In this document: piece after piece, positions 36,301 through 48,400 of the stretch
Layout: the number at the start of each line of letters is the position of its first letter
How positions within the stretch are numbered: the stretch's first letter is position 1
Source: Lactuca virosa
Taxonomy: Eukaryota; Streptophyta; Magnoliopsida; Asterales; Asteraceae
DNA: 64,000 nucleotides
Assembly (NCBI GenBank): GCA_928212115.1
Contig: CAKMRJ010005745.1
Span: forward strand, 77,102,499 to 77,166,498
Direction: 5' to 3'
Program-made: the position numbers and the translations under genes
The notes under the pieces: generated by a model
Told to the model about the DNA's origin: nothing
The model's database searches: none
What the model saw: the letters and a program-made list of their open reading frames with translations, nothing else

Positions 36301-39300
36301 ATGGATTAAATATTGTTAGTAATGTTAAAAAAAGGTATATACCTTGCTATTATATGTTAAGCACTGTAATTATGTTGCCATTATTAGAAAAAGTTAAAGT
36401 GCATTGCCTATATTGGTATAATAAGTAAAATATGTTGTCACTTCTCGCAATTTGCCCTTTACACATTATTTATAAAATCAAATTTACAAATCTAATAGCT
36501 GTAAACGTTATTTCGGTTGCATGATTATGGATGTAGAATGCATAAATCAAATATCTGTAAGTAAGCTTTTTTAAAAGATAAATTACACAATTACCTTTGG
36601 TTCACATGCAACAACATATTGGCAACGAAGTCCTTTGTCTTTAACCATGGTATCACCAAGAAAATCAGCCAAACGTTTTGCTGTGGTTACAGCACATGAT
36701 TTCTGCACTCCATAATCTACTAAAGACTTGCTCATTGTGCTCGATTCTGATATGTAATCAAGCAATTCACTATCTGCAATATCATTCCCTTGATTCTGAA
36801 AATATATACTAATTAGTAACAAGACCAAAATAATATACAGAAAATTGCAAAAACTCAGCAACTTACTTTGCTCGTGCTACCAATATGGGAAAGATAACAA
36901 AAACATGGTAGAAAACTTTCAACAAAGGAGATTAAGTAAACGCTAAAAATGGAAAAAATGAAGTTTGGTTTACAAATTACATACATCAAGAAGATCAAGC
37001 CAGCGGTTTGCAACAGAAGCAACTGCAGAATAGCATTCCTCTAAAGTTGACCCGTGAAGAAATTTGTCAAAGAGCTCAGCCTGAAAAGAAAAGTATATCA
37101 AGAATTATGAATAAAATACATGAAAGTCAATGTATTAAAAAACCATAAAGTCAAACAAGTTTGTTAGAGAAAGAGAGTGTACTTGGAAAACTTTAATGAG
37201 CTTTAGTTCACCCCTTCTCTTTATCTCAAAACCTTTAAGCTCAGCAAGGGTACCATCGTCATTAAAAACAGCATACCTTTTTTTAATCAATTTATTCTCT
37301 TCTTTAGAAGCAGGAAGAATCATTGCCTACATTCACAATAAATATCATGATTAATAATTAATAATTGTCAAAATATGAGGTCACTTTTAGGATTTAACTA
37401 ATTACCTTATATGGTCCATCCACTTCAAATTCAATTGAACATTCACTGTGTGTTGTGTATGTTCTGTTGATAGGATCTTTGAGAGTCTGATGAAAAAAAA
37501 AATAAGATGTTTGTAGTTTGTAGAATATATATTTCTAACTTCTAATAAGCTATATAAAATATAAAAAGAGGATTTATATTTTATCTAACCTGGTATTGGT
37601 CATTTGTGTTGTTTCTTGCCACATCAACATTGAGCATAACACATGGATATGAGATTGTAAACTTCTTCTTTGAGTCTCTGTGATCAAATTTTCATAAAAG
37701 GGCATAACTGTCAACATCAAATCATGATGATCATTTTCCAAATAATTAACTAGGTATGAAAAAGAGGATACCTAAATTTAAAGGTAAAGTTTTCCGGAAA
37801 TGACCCTGGCAAAACACACCAGATACCATCTGTGTCTAATTCTAGAGGTTTTCCAATTTTTTTAACAAGTTCATGGGCATTCTGGATTATTTTTGCTCCA
37901 GTATATGTAACAACTCCAGCCATTTCCATTGAATACCATCTTGCACCTCTGTAACAATATCATTTTATTTTTATATTAAATAATAAAATATAAAATCCCT
38001 ATGTACAAGTTGAAACTTAGTGTAAAAAAACATACTTGCGCATGACATATCCATAGAAGGAATTCAAAATACATTTATGAGCAAGCTGAAGAGAATCATA
38101 GAGAACCACCATATCCTGCAATATTAATAAAAAACTATAAAAACCCTAAACACTAACAATTATTATTACTTATTACAGTATAAGATGTTTTAGTGAAGAT
38201 AAAATTACTTGTGCTTCCTGGATCTTAATAGGATTTCCACTAGCTTTTGCTTCTGACAACTTCCCTTTCCATAATTTATTAAGTCCTTTATATTCATATC
38301 TTCTATCACGAAAACTATAAAGCACAAAAATAACATGTTATAAAAACAAATACAGACAATTATATTATCAGTCTAATTTGCAAAATTAGTTAAATGCTTG
38401 CCTTCTGACAGTATCAACATAAAATGCATTTTCACGCATGCAAATCCCTGCTTCTCTAGTTTCAGTATGTGGCTTCTCAAGCACTCGTTTATACGCCTGT
38501 AACACGCATCATAAAATGTTATAATAAAGAATGCTGACATGTCATGTCACATAAAATTTAAAGTTTATAATATGGAAAATTATATATACCTTTTGGCAGT
38601 ATTTCTTTAAACGATCTTTCAGCTTCAGTTGTTGGTCCACTTTAGGCAGCTCAAGGAACGACTTTGATTTGAAGCCATCAACAGCAACAACTTCGGATTC
38701 AATTTGCCTCTTCAAATGATAGTAATCACTAATACCCAAATTTTAAAATCAATAAATAGCTGTTAGTAAATTAAGTTACAATGGAGGGGTAAATCCGTAA
38801 ATAAGGTACCTTCTCTTTGCTGTGTATGTCTCTCCACGCCACTTCCATTCAAGTTTCCTAAGACAAGTTTTCCCAGGGCGATTGAAATCACATGCAGTGC
38901 ACACCTCATCTGTAACTATTGATGGTGGCTGACATGGCACATAAGTATTTGTTAGGTAAAATACCAGCTTTTTTTAATGGTAAATTGTGAGTAATAGGCT
39001 AGCAACCTATCCTTTATCTTAATTTTTAAAAAAACTGATTGATGTGCATACCTGAAGTCTGTTTGTTAATATAATATTGGGATACATAGCAGCAACATCA
39101 AGATGATAAATAAGGGGACATTCTTCTCGTGTAGGTTCATCTCGTAATGATGCAAGCTGCAGAAATAAATGTTTCATAAAGACTTTAATTCACCAATAAA
39201 ATACAAAAAATTGTCAATTAATTATTAACATTACCTTTTCTGTAATAGCATCCTTTACTTCATCGTAATTTGAGACTGTTTCAATGTCCATTTTACCCTC

Positions 39301-42300
39301 CACTTTAATAGCATATTGAAGATCCCGATCAAGGTTGTCGATAAGTTGCTGTGAAAAAAGATATAATTTAAATCTTTTAGTTATCAGCCCAAGTGATTAA
39401 TAACTGTAAAAATTAAAATACAATAAATAAGTTCTAAATTACAGTGAAAGCAGATGAATCAAGTTTGAAAGAAGTTGGAAGGTCGGATCTGAAAACACCA
39501 GTTTCCAAACACTCCACATGGCCACCAATGTATGTCTCACTCTCCAAAAGGCGCCCATTATGAAACTTTTCTGCTTCAGATTGGTGCTTGTTTGGACATA
39601 CAACATTTGCCACGTATGCCTGCATGTACATTAACACCAAAATTATGTATAAAAAGAAAGTGTTCTTTGATGTATAGAGCTCACATAAGGTGATATTATA
39701 AAATAGAGCAAATTATGAATAATAGCAGCATACTTTACTCTCCTTACCAATATGGACAATGTACTATTATAAGAAAATAGAAGTACATTGCTATTATGGA
39801 CAAAAAAATACAGTATGTTGCATATATTGTAAAAAGAAAAAAGCAAATTAATATTTCCTGCAATTTACATGTATATAATATGTCCAAACCACATACCTCA
39901 ACCATGAGAAGCATTTCACAGAGGGTCCCACTTCCTTTACGCAAGACTTCATCAGGAGGCATTGGTATTATAGTTGCAAGGGAGAAAATGAAGGGATGAA
40001 CATATGTCATATACAAGTAGTATGTTGACACAGCATCAGATACTGAATATGAAGCCATCGTCTGAAATAAACCAAGTTTTTATTTTTCCGAAAATGGAAC
40101 ATATAAGAATTGTTCTAGAAAACTTAAAATGCACCATAGAAATATGTTATTTCTACAAATGTATACCTGTGGTTTTTCCATTGCAAAACGAACCATATCT
40201 TCAGGATTTACCTCCAATGGATCATAGCCCAATTTGGCTTTAGTGACAGCCTGATATCATAGTAGAGGGTAAATTCAGTTGTAAATTTGAACAATATTTG
40301 AATACTGAAATATATTATAATAATGATAATAATAATTACCTTCAAACCATGGCTTCCTTGAGGTAGATAACTATCACGTTTGACCCATGCAAAACAATCC
40401 AGATGACATGCAAATTTAGCACGACATTCACCTTGCACTGTGTCACATTGAAACCCTAGCTCCTGCACCCAAAAAAAATTGAGCAATAAATAATAATAAC
40501 AATCATTATTCTAGTATATTTTAAATTGGCCTTCAAATAGATAACTTGAGAATTTAACATTGACATACATCCTTCATTATCAGGCCATGATGAGCTGCCC
40601 TTCTTTCCATGAATGGCCAATCAAAAAAGTCACCATTGTATGTGACATAAATACCAGGTTTCACCTCTGCCATATGAGCAAACCATGATTTGATAAGTTC
40701 TTCCTGCAAAGAGAGATTAAATTCTTGAATCAAAGGATGCATATCAGGTACCAGATAAATAAAATCTGAAGGAATATTCAGAAATCACACCTCATTCTTC
40801 ACATTTGTCACTTTAAAGTATCCTTCAAATTCAGCCTTCGGTGTATATTCCAAATCCTCTATATCTTCACCAACACACTGTAACAAAACATTATAGTGAA
40901 TAACATACATCAGAAAAAAAAAATCAAAAATAGTGATGTGTTTATTGTACCTACCTCTCTATTAATAATCAAATATCCTTTTCCATCAACCATGTATGAA
41001 ATCATCATAACTAAATCATATTCAGCATCTGGAAATTTTAAAGGAAGCTTTGTTGTCTCTATGTCAAATGCACAGACATGAACTTCAGCACGCTGCAGGA
41101 GATCATGCCTCCTTTCTAACTTAACTCCATCACTTGACACACTAACATCATACCACAATCCGGATCTTACATCTGAAAAGTATCATCAAGAGTAAGATAA
41201 AGTGAGATGTGTTACATTTTATAAAACAATGATATGATATAGAAGAAGTTTATTATAAGATAAAGTTTTCACCATTATCAATGGCAAAACGAACATGATA
41301 AGGCACATCATACTCCCGTAGATCAGAGATGCAATCTATAAAATCTTGAATTCGTTCTTTGCTGTAAAGTCAACCAATCAGGTCAGCAACTTATTTAATT
41401 TGAAAGATTAATGATTTTGCAATTGCTACAGTCTGACTTTCCATCATGAAATGCATACCTTTTTCCTGACATTATGGACTCATATGCCTCTGAAGCATTA
41501 AACTTTTCTTGATTTCTTTCAACCACGTGCATCAGGTCACGCTTTACCTCCATCAATTGTTGTACAGTGTCAAATGATATCTTTAAGTAAGTTTTCCTCA
41601 ATCCAGAAAGATGGTTTTTCTGCCATTAGCATCGAATAAATTATTTGTATAGTTTTTGCAACATGGGTTGATTAAGGGAATCAATAATTACTCAAACAAA
41701 AACAAGATACATAAGTATCATCAGCTAGCATAGGAAAAAAGACAATAGACAGACAAATATAGAGCATAATACAATGACTTACAAGATCAAGGTCCTCTTT
41801 CTCTACTATTTGAATATCAGCAACTTTCCCTTCATATCTTCTTCTTAAATATGCATCAACATCCATTTCCATCTTATCCTATAAGTTTAAACAGCACGAA
41901 ATTTAGAACAATTAAATGAAATGGCATGGCTCAATGATTGATTTAGCATATGTCTCAAGTTATAGCCTCGGAGCAAAGACCATTTCCATATAGGCATACC
42001 TTCGTAGCAGCATAAAAATAAGGTCTGAACTTGTACTTGGCTTTAAAAGTCGAACCATCCTATTATCACCATCAATTAGAGATTAAATATCACTTCCATT
42101 ACATTAGGGCAAAAAATCAATTATATAAAAAATTCACCTGGCAAACGAAATATAGATCGACACAGCTATATTCTCTCTGCGTATCTTGGTCCTCCCACGA
42201 TGACTATATAGAAAAATGAAATCGAGTCAATGAGGTCCAACCATGCTTCAATTCAGAAATGATTTCAGGAAAACAGAACTGTATGAGCTTACAGTAGAAA

Positions 42301-42454
42301 ATGTGAGTAGCCAGCCGAGGCGCTTTTCTCCTTCGGTGAATAGATCAAAGCCGAGCTTGGTCTCGAGCTTTTCTTCGGTCGATAGAATGAGTTTCTGCTT
42401 CTTTGAAATCCTTGTGTCTTTGCGGTCTGCTCTTCTTCGATTATCGCCGTTCAT
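30376..42454 (-). CDS. POL2A: DNA polymerase epsilon catalytic subunit (POL2A type), 47 exons
   Basis: Leading-strand replicative DNA polymerase with 3'-5' proofreading, nuclear; in Arabidopsis the gene is also known as TILTED1/ESD7. The ATG is at 42454 and the stop at 30378-30376. Joined exons total 6600 bp (2199 aa; Arabidopsis is about 2160). Motifs: ExoI FDIET (D248, E250), ExoII YNGDFFDWPF (~335-344), ExoIII YSVSDA (D436), Pol A DVAAMYPNII (D599), Pol B KCILNSFYG (~781), Pol C DTDG (D832, D834), Cys pairs at about 2080/2083 and 2101/2106, CysB C-X2-C-X11-C-X-C (2137-2154). Exons: 42454-42293, 42203-42138, 42059-42000, 41878-41783, 41619-41459, 41361-41273, 41172-40955, 40877-40791, 40703-40569, 40462-40340, 40250-40167, 40061-39897, 39619-39443, 39348-39235, 39156-39052, 38928-38810, 38728-38590, 38496-38402, 38314-38209, 38115-38036, 37948-37772, 37677-37590, 37486-37406, 37326-37183, 37080-36985, 36795-36595, 35909-35855, 35762-35620, 35483-34905, 34816-34619, 34426-34352, 34242-34052, 33966-33783, 33709-33645, 33564-33330, 33229-33146, 32910-32836, 32733-32674, 32585-32323, 32239-32191, 32096-31936, 31830-31764, 31677-31558, 31467-31297, 31200-31018, 30935-30829, 30742-30376. 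All phases agree. Exon 29 is a lysine-rich linker. Confidence 0.97.
32960..33130. repeat. MITE-like repeat in polymerase intron 36
   Basis: Contains several copies of the word agtacattgctattat and variants, related to the repeats in introns 12 and 26 of the same gene. Probably a degraded copy of the same family. Confidence 0.5.
36089..36457. mobile_element. Foldback MITE in polymerase intron 26
   Basis: The ends are inverted: ggcaaattgctg at 36089 and ctcgcaatttgccc ending at 36457. Subterminal gcactttaacttttt (36112) mirrors aaaaagttaaagtgc (36389). Multiple cataatagcaac / gttgctattatg words lie between. About 368 bp, no ORF, within the 685-bp intron 35910-36594. Confidence 0.65.
38315..38401 (-). 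other. GC-AG intron (intron 18 of the polymerase gene)
   Basis: Exon 18 must end ...gtcagaag for the frame to continue into ttttcgtgatag as V-R-S-F-R-D-R. The intron then begins gcaagc and ends tttatag. No GT lies at or next to this junction. AG|GCAAG is the standard context of the rare GC-AG class of U2 introns. Length 87 bp. Confidence 0.88.
39707..39880. repeat. MITE-like repeat in polymerase intron 12
   Basis: It holds gcaaattatgaataatagc and agtacattgctattatgg words and is bounded by gcaaatta-type sequence. Same word family as the intron 26 foldback. Confidence 0.5.
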
Positions 42455-42584
42455 TTTTGGAGAAGTGTTACAGTTAATCGCGTAAAGAGATCTGGATATT
42501 ACACCGTAGATAGATGTAAAGAACCCTCGATGAAGGCGGATTTGGGGCGGGGATGAAAATGAGAGGGAGAAATGGCTGCTAAAG

Positions 42585-42593
42585 TTTTCCCGC
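42585..42593. promoter_or_regulatory. E2F-type site upstream of the polymerase gene
   Basis: ttttcccgc matches the E2F/DP consensus TTTSSCGC and lies about 131 bp before the ATG. S-phase replication genes in plants commonly carry such sites, so cell-cycle control is a reasonable inference. Confidence 0.55.
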
Positions 42594-42613
42594 TCTTTTG
42601 TCAATGTGATATG

Positions 42614-42767
42614 TAGACTGTGGAGTGTTCCAAATGACGTTTTTGTCCCTCCGATTATAAAATAGATATATCTGTCGTGAATCGTTGAACTTGTTTAATT
42701 ATCAAGTTCTATAGACTGTGGAGTGTTTCAAATGATGTTTTTGTCCCTCGGATTAAAAAATAGATAA
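42614..42767. repeat. 98-bp-period direct repeat upstream of the polymerase gene
   Basis: tagactgtggagtgttccaa and the following ~35 bp (42614-42669) recur at 42712-42767 with five to six changes (gtttcaaatgatg, ctcggatta). A 40-bp spacer unit lies between. It abuts the core promoter. Confidence 0.85.
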
Positions 42768-43051
42768 AAATCCAGAGATTTTGGCAAATGCATCTTAAAA
42801 GCTATTTTTAGATTTGGATACAAGTAAAAATGAACTTTTTGGAAAAGTCAGAAAACCTGACTTTTTGTAACTTTTCCAAAAATGACTTTTACACCCTAAA
42901 AAGCTAAGCCAAACACCCCCTTACTCAACTCATTTAATTACTTTTGTCCAAATCTTTCTCACATGTTTAAAGTTTTAATCTCTCAACTAGTAAATACCGG
43001 AAAAACTAGTAGTTGGGATGCAAAATAGTTAAATTCATAGTAAGTTTAAAG

Positions 43052-43131
43052 TAGGGATGTCAAAAAGTATCGTAGGACCCGTTTTCGTGGGGATGCACTC
43101 CACGTCCCGTTTGCTCTCATTTACATCCCTA
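43052..43131. mobile_element. 80-bp hAT-type MITE, target duplication gtttaaag
   Basis: Terminal inverted repeat tagggatgt / acatcccta, flanked by perfect 8-bp copies of gtttaaag (43044-43051 and 43132-43139). The 8-bp duplication and TAGGG-type ends point to the hAT superfamily. Too short to encode anything. Confidence 0.85.
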
Positions 43132-43266
43132 GTTTAAAGGGAAAAAAAAAGGAGTTAGGGAGCGGGGGAGGGATCATGAGAAGAAAGTAGTAGTTGAGGG
43201 CGTTTTATAGTTTAAGGAAGAGCCGAAAAACTGAAAATAAAGTCAATTAGTTTCCACATTGACTAA

Positions 43267-44194
43267 GGTCTTGTTTGATAGTTTATGTCCGGGAAAGTGT
43301 TGTCTGGGAAATTGTTGTATCGGAAAGTATTTTGACTGGGAAAGAAGTCATGTTGTTTGATTGTACATCTAATTGACTGTGCTAAATGATGAAAAATGAT
43401 AATATTACCATGTTAGTATATACTATGATGGATGAAGTTGCTGAATAATTATAAAAATATACAAATTGTCATACAAAATCAAAATTACACAATAATCATT
43501 TAAAAATCCAAATAGAATGTCGATTAAATTGTTTTTTTTTCAAGTTGATGTTACGTTGTTATTTTTTCTAACAATTTTAATTTATTTTATAACTCAACAT
43601 GTGATTCTTGACCCGGTTTGTCTAATAGTGGTGGGATTGATGAATTTTAAAAAATATATTAGGATGATGGTGGTGTTGTCCAAAAAAATAAGAATTAATC
43701 CAATAAAAATGAATTAAAAAATTACCTAAAAAAACTAATAATCCAATAAAGTAATATTTATTAATATATAAATATTATATATTTATAAATAATATTTTTT
43801 AATATATAATAATCCAATAAAAAGAATTAATCCATTAAAAAGAAATTTAAAAAAATTATTTAAAATAAATTAATAATCCAATAAAAATAATATTAATTAA
43901 TAGATAAATATTATATATTAAAAGTAATATTTATCAATATATAATAATCAAATAAAAAAGAAATTAAAAAAATCATTTAAAAGAAATTAATATTCCAAGA
44001 AAGAAAGAAACAGAGTTTGGGGCATAATTGTCTTTTCAACCTATTATGCCAAAAAAGATATGGTTTTAGAGCTTTCTGGAAAAGATATATCTTACCGGAA
44101 AATACCTATTTTTTGTGCATATCAAACAGTCTTTCCGGTCCATTCAGCCAGAAAGATCTATTTGGACCTGAAAATATGTCTATCAAACGGGGGC
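43267..44194. mobile_element. 928-bp Tourist/Harbinger-type non-autonomous element
   Basis: The left end ggtcttgtttgatag and the right end ctatcaaacgggggc share an inverted GTTTGATAG core. It is flanked by TAA on both sides (43264-43266 and 44195-44197), the 3-bp duplication typical of PIF/Harbinger. Subterminal ccggaaa-type words occur at both ends. The interior is AT-rich with ccaataaaa repeats and no transposase. Confidence 0.65.
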
Positions 44195-44197
44195 TAA

Positions 44198-45421
44198 GCC
44201 AAAGTTTTTCTTTTACATATTATTTGGTTTTGGATCTTTCTAGTTTATGTATATTATTCACAAAACTTCTGTGTAAACGAACTTATCCGTTTCGATCCAT
44301 ATTCAAGTTGAAATTCATAAGTTTAATTTTACTCATTTAATTTTTATGTCGTTTCGCTTTTTAATTAAACGAATTGAAAAATCTTACCCCAAACTCTTCT
44401 ATTTTGTGTAAACGCTACCTTTAAAATAGATTATTAATAAATAAATAAATAAATAAATAAAACAAGAGATAGGAAAAAATAAAGTCATTAATATTGGATC
44501 GGTCCATTACTTATGAAGCCCAAAAAACAAAGAATGGAAATGATATACATGTAGAAGCCCAAAATACAAACAATAGAATCGATAATATATTCATTCATAC
44601 CTAATAAAGGAATCATTATTAATATATTATGATTATGACATGTGGGATCTTTCCAACCCATAATTTTATCGATTTTACCCTTCTATTCTTTTAAATTCAC
44701 AGAGCATAAAATCCGGATGATTCGTCTTTCTTAATATATCGTCTTTCCTTTTGGTGTTAATAAAAAAATAAGCTATAACCACCATATATAAGTATATTAA
44801 CCTATAATATTTTCAATGCAATCCATCATCAACATATTTCCATATATTTATAATTACTTTAAGCTTTAACTTTTAAAAATAATGATTTTTATATTATTTA
44901 ATATGGAATACTTCTAATATTAATTAAACAAATTTTGAAGCACGTAAGAAAATCTAAATTAATTTGATTACGATTAGATAATATCATGCATTATAGTACA
45001 TGCATTCTCCTATAAAATAACAAAATCTGAGCAACTTTTTACAACCAACATATATTCATGAAACGATATGGGTCTCCGATCTATTCGGCTCTTAAAGAAT
45101 TCGATCAACTTTTAGAGCCCGAAATGTTGATCGGTCCTGTGATTCAAGCAATTAATCGCATGTTGGCATGTTTTATGGTATACTTGAAGCCATTTACTGT
45201 AAGTTGTGATAAATAATGATAGGTGGCTCCCCCGTACCGTCAAGACGAAAGGAGTAAGACTTAAGATGGTAAGAGGACTAGAATATAAAAAGACTTGTGA
45301 TTGTTAAAGATGAACTCATTATGACTAATGTTGTTATGAACTTATTTTCTTTAATTTGCTTTATTTAAGAGTTTCGACACATATGTATCTCACTAGGCTT
45401 TTTAGCCTAACATAGTATTTT
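44198..45421. other. Unassigned intergenic sequence
   Basis: AT-rich, with a (TAAA)n run at about 44431-44461. No gene or element end recognised. Confidence 0.45.
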
Positions 45422-48400
45422 TGTAACGCCCGTGTTTCAGGGCTAAGCAGTAGTAGATGATGTAATAGTCTATGTCAACTATTGTAACCTTTTTTGAAGT
45501 AATAAAGATGAATTATTTGAGTATTATGTGAATTATGTGCATTTATGTGCTTATTACTTATTTATAAATGTATAATAAATAAAGGATAAAAATAAGCGTC
45601 AAAATTAAAGTGTGAGATAAATCCGATATCTTTACATAAAGTTGTAGTGGTCGAAACAAGGATTCCTGAGATATAAAGAACGCCGAAATCCGAGTTATAA
45701 CGAAGAAGTTATGACCCGTCGAAATTTCGCGACGGAACCGACACGGCACCGGGAAGACGTAAATAGTGAATTTATGATAGATGACTTTTTAGCCTTAGTG
45801 ATCTAAACAAAAGTACACTTATACGTTAAACCGAGAACATGCAAAAAAAGAACGCCCAAATCTGACTTCGTATGAGAAAGTTATGAATTTTCTAAGATTT
45901 GGCACAGAAGTGCACGACCCGAAACTCGAATTTTAGATCGAGCGGTTTTTGGCCTATGCGACCTAAATGAGAGTTGAAGATCTCATTAATAGGAACTCAA
46001 CGGTAAAAAGACAAACGAAAATGGAGTCTGTATGTAGAAGTTATGAATTTTACGGAGCTCGTATGCGAAAGTTATGAATTTTTGAAAATCGGTTGATTTC
46101 CACCCTGTGTGCGATGCCACGTGTCAGCACCAGGCGAAGCCTTGGAGCCTACGCATGTTCACGACGTGAATTGAAGTTTCACGACATGAATTCTACCCAT
46201 ATAGCCTATAAATAAAGGGTCGGGGAAGCTCATTCCTCACACCTTTTACCCTCTCTTTCTCTCTCTAAACTCTCTCTCTAACCCCCCAAAAGGCCAAAAC
46301 CCCCTAAAAGCCTAGGTAAACCCCCTAGCACCCGAAGGAAGCCCCGAGGCTCCCGAAGTCCCGAGAAAAGGAGCCTTTCGGCTCGGAAACGCTGCTCCAA
46401 GCGAAACCCGATTTTCGAGAAAACCCGCTGTAAGTGAGCTACGCCTACGCTATTTTTAATATAGCTTTTAATTAATTATAGTAACGTTATTAGGACCTTA
46501 TAATAATTATTTGGGCTATTATTATGAGTTATATAAGTGTCGTTATAATATCTTTTTTTAACCACTCGCGGTACAGGGAATATGGTTTAAAGGGCCGCAT
46601 AGGGTTGTTGGAATTCAGAAGTGCTATATGCCAAAATGGTCTTGCCCTCCGGTGTTTTATGTTTGGACCCTGTCTGTACATAGTGGGTGAAGAGTATTGT
46701 TTAACGCTTATATAATAGTAATAATAGTTAGACTATTAATTAGTCTCGGCGAATATTAGACTAAACTCTAGTGGTAATGATATTAGGTTCTGTCAAAGGA
46801 GTTGTATAAAGTAAACAAAGTGTTGTCCGAGTACCGAGTCACGACCTTATCAGGTGAGTGCATAGTTACTTTCATCTTACACATATATATGAAGTATTTT
46901 ATATAAATTACGTGCAGGGCCGGTCCATAGGTTTTTGATACCCTGGGCAAAGAAGCTTAACAATGCCCCTATATCTAAACCGAAACCGTAAACTTATCCA
47001 AATGTCACTAATGATATTTTCATTTAGAAACTCATATCCATACATTTTTTATTTAACTCATACCATACAAACTAAAAATTATACTATTAAAACTAGAAAT
47101 TGAATGTTAACCGTTTTATATAGTTTTATTACTAATATTCTTTCCACAATCTTCAATGTGTATTGGTCAAGGCTGGAAATATAAAAAGATGTTATAACGC
47201 CTCGTGGTTGAATCAAAATGCCACCATAAAACAATTAAGAATAAATGAATAATTGGATATATTTTGGGTCCGTAAACTCTAAAAGTTAAAAATTATAACT
47301 AAAATTGTATTTGCATTCGTTCTTCAAGCAAAAACACAGTCTTGACTCTTAGTCCATTAAATAACTAAATGAACTAACAATTAAAAAAATACCATTATTT
47401 CCCGCACAAAAATGGCAAACCAAACAAACACGCCTATTTTAGAAACAAAAATGATATTAGAATCAATTAGTCATTATTTAATTAAATTAACAAAATTACA
47501 AAATCACAAAATTGAATAAAGAAAAACTAAGTTACTAGTTTACTACAATAAAAATAAGAATTTACGATTTATGAGTTATGTTTTACCAAGTCTTCAAGCC
47601 AAAGGGAAACTAGGAAAATTCTTCATCTGCTTGGCAAATTAGTCTGTCAAGAATCAAAGTCAAAGAGAAAAAAAAACAACAATATATGTGTTTTCTATAA
47701 TTAAAACAAAGGGCAACAAAAACAAAAGTGATTAGAAAACAAAAAAGTGAAAGACCTAAACGAGAGAACCAAAGTTTATGTTTTTATTTTTATTTTCAAG
47801 ATGTCAACTGATCTGGAAAATGAGAAAAAGAATAGTTAATCAGAAATATGAATCATTTATGAAAAAATTATGTAAAATAGCAACAATGGAAAATTTATAC
47901 CTACTTCTTCCTTCTAATGAGAAATCAGAATAATCATAAAACAAAAATTCAGAAGTTCAATTGATTATTATAGGATACGCCTCAAAACAGAATCACAGAG
48001 ATTTAGGAATTACCAAATAAGAAGTCTTCAAACTGTATCATGGAACTCTTTCAAATACAGAAATCTAAACCGAAGGCTTCGACCTAGTCTCCAACAGTAC
48101 AACTTCGAACTACAAATGTCGTAACCATACAAATCGAAAATGGGATTCACTAAATCAGAATAGTGATCAGATAAGGAGAATATGAGAAAAGAATCAACAA
48201 AACAGAAAATGGTATACCTCAAACGTCAATGAATCACCAAATCAGAGAAGGGAAATTGGAATCGCCAAATCCTTAAAAGCCACAAATTGATGATGACGCT
48301 CCCCGATCTTCTACGCTTCCAGATTTCTAGGTGTCGATTGGCAATCAACCAATCACACATACAGATTACAGCTTTCCCCCAGCCAATTATTTTGATTTTC

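Noticed and set aside
42775..42925. Possible MITE with gacttttcc/ggaaaagtc foldback
   Set aside because: One end (aagccaaacaccccc) looks like a Harbinger or hAT end, but I could not find a matching opposite end or a target duplication.
45060..45420. Possible gene fragment before the solo LTR
   Set aside because: No frame longer than a few dozen codons and no family match.
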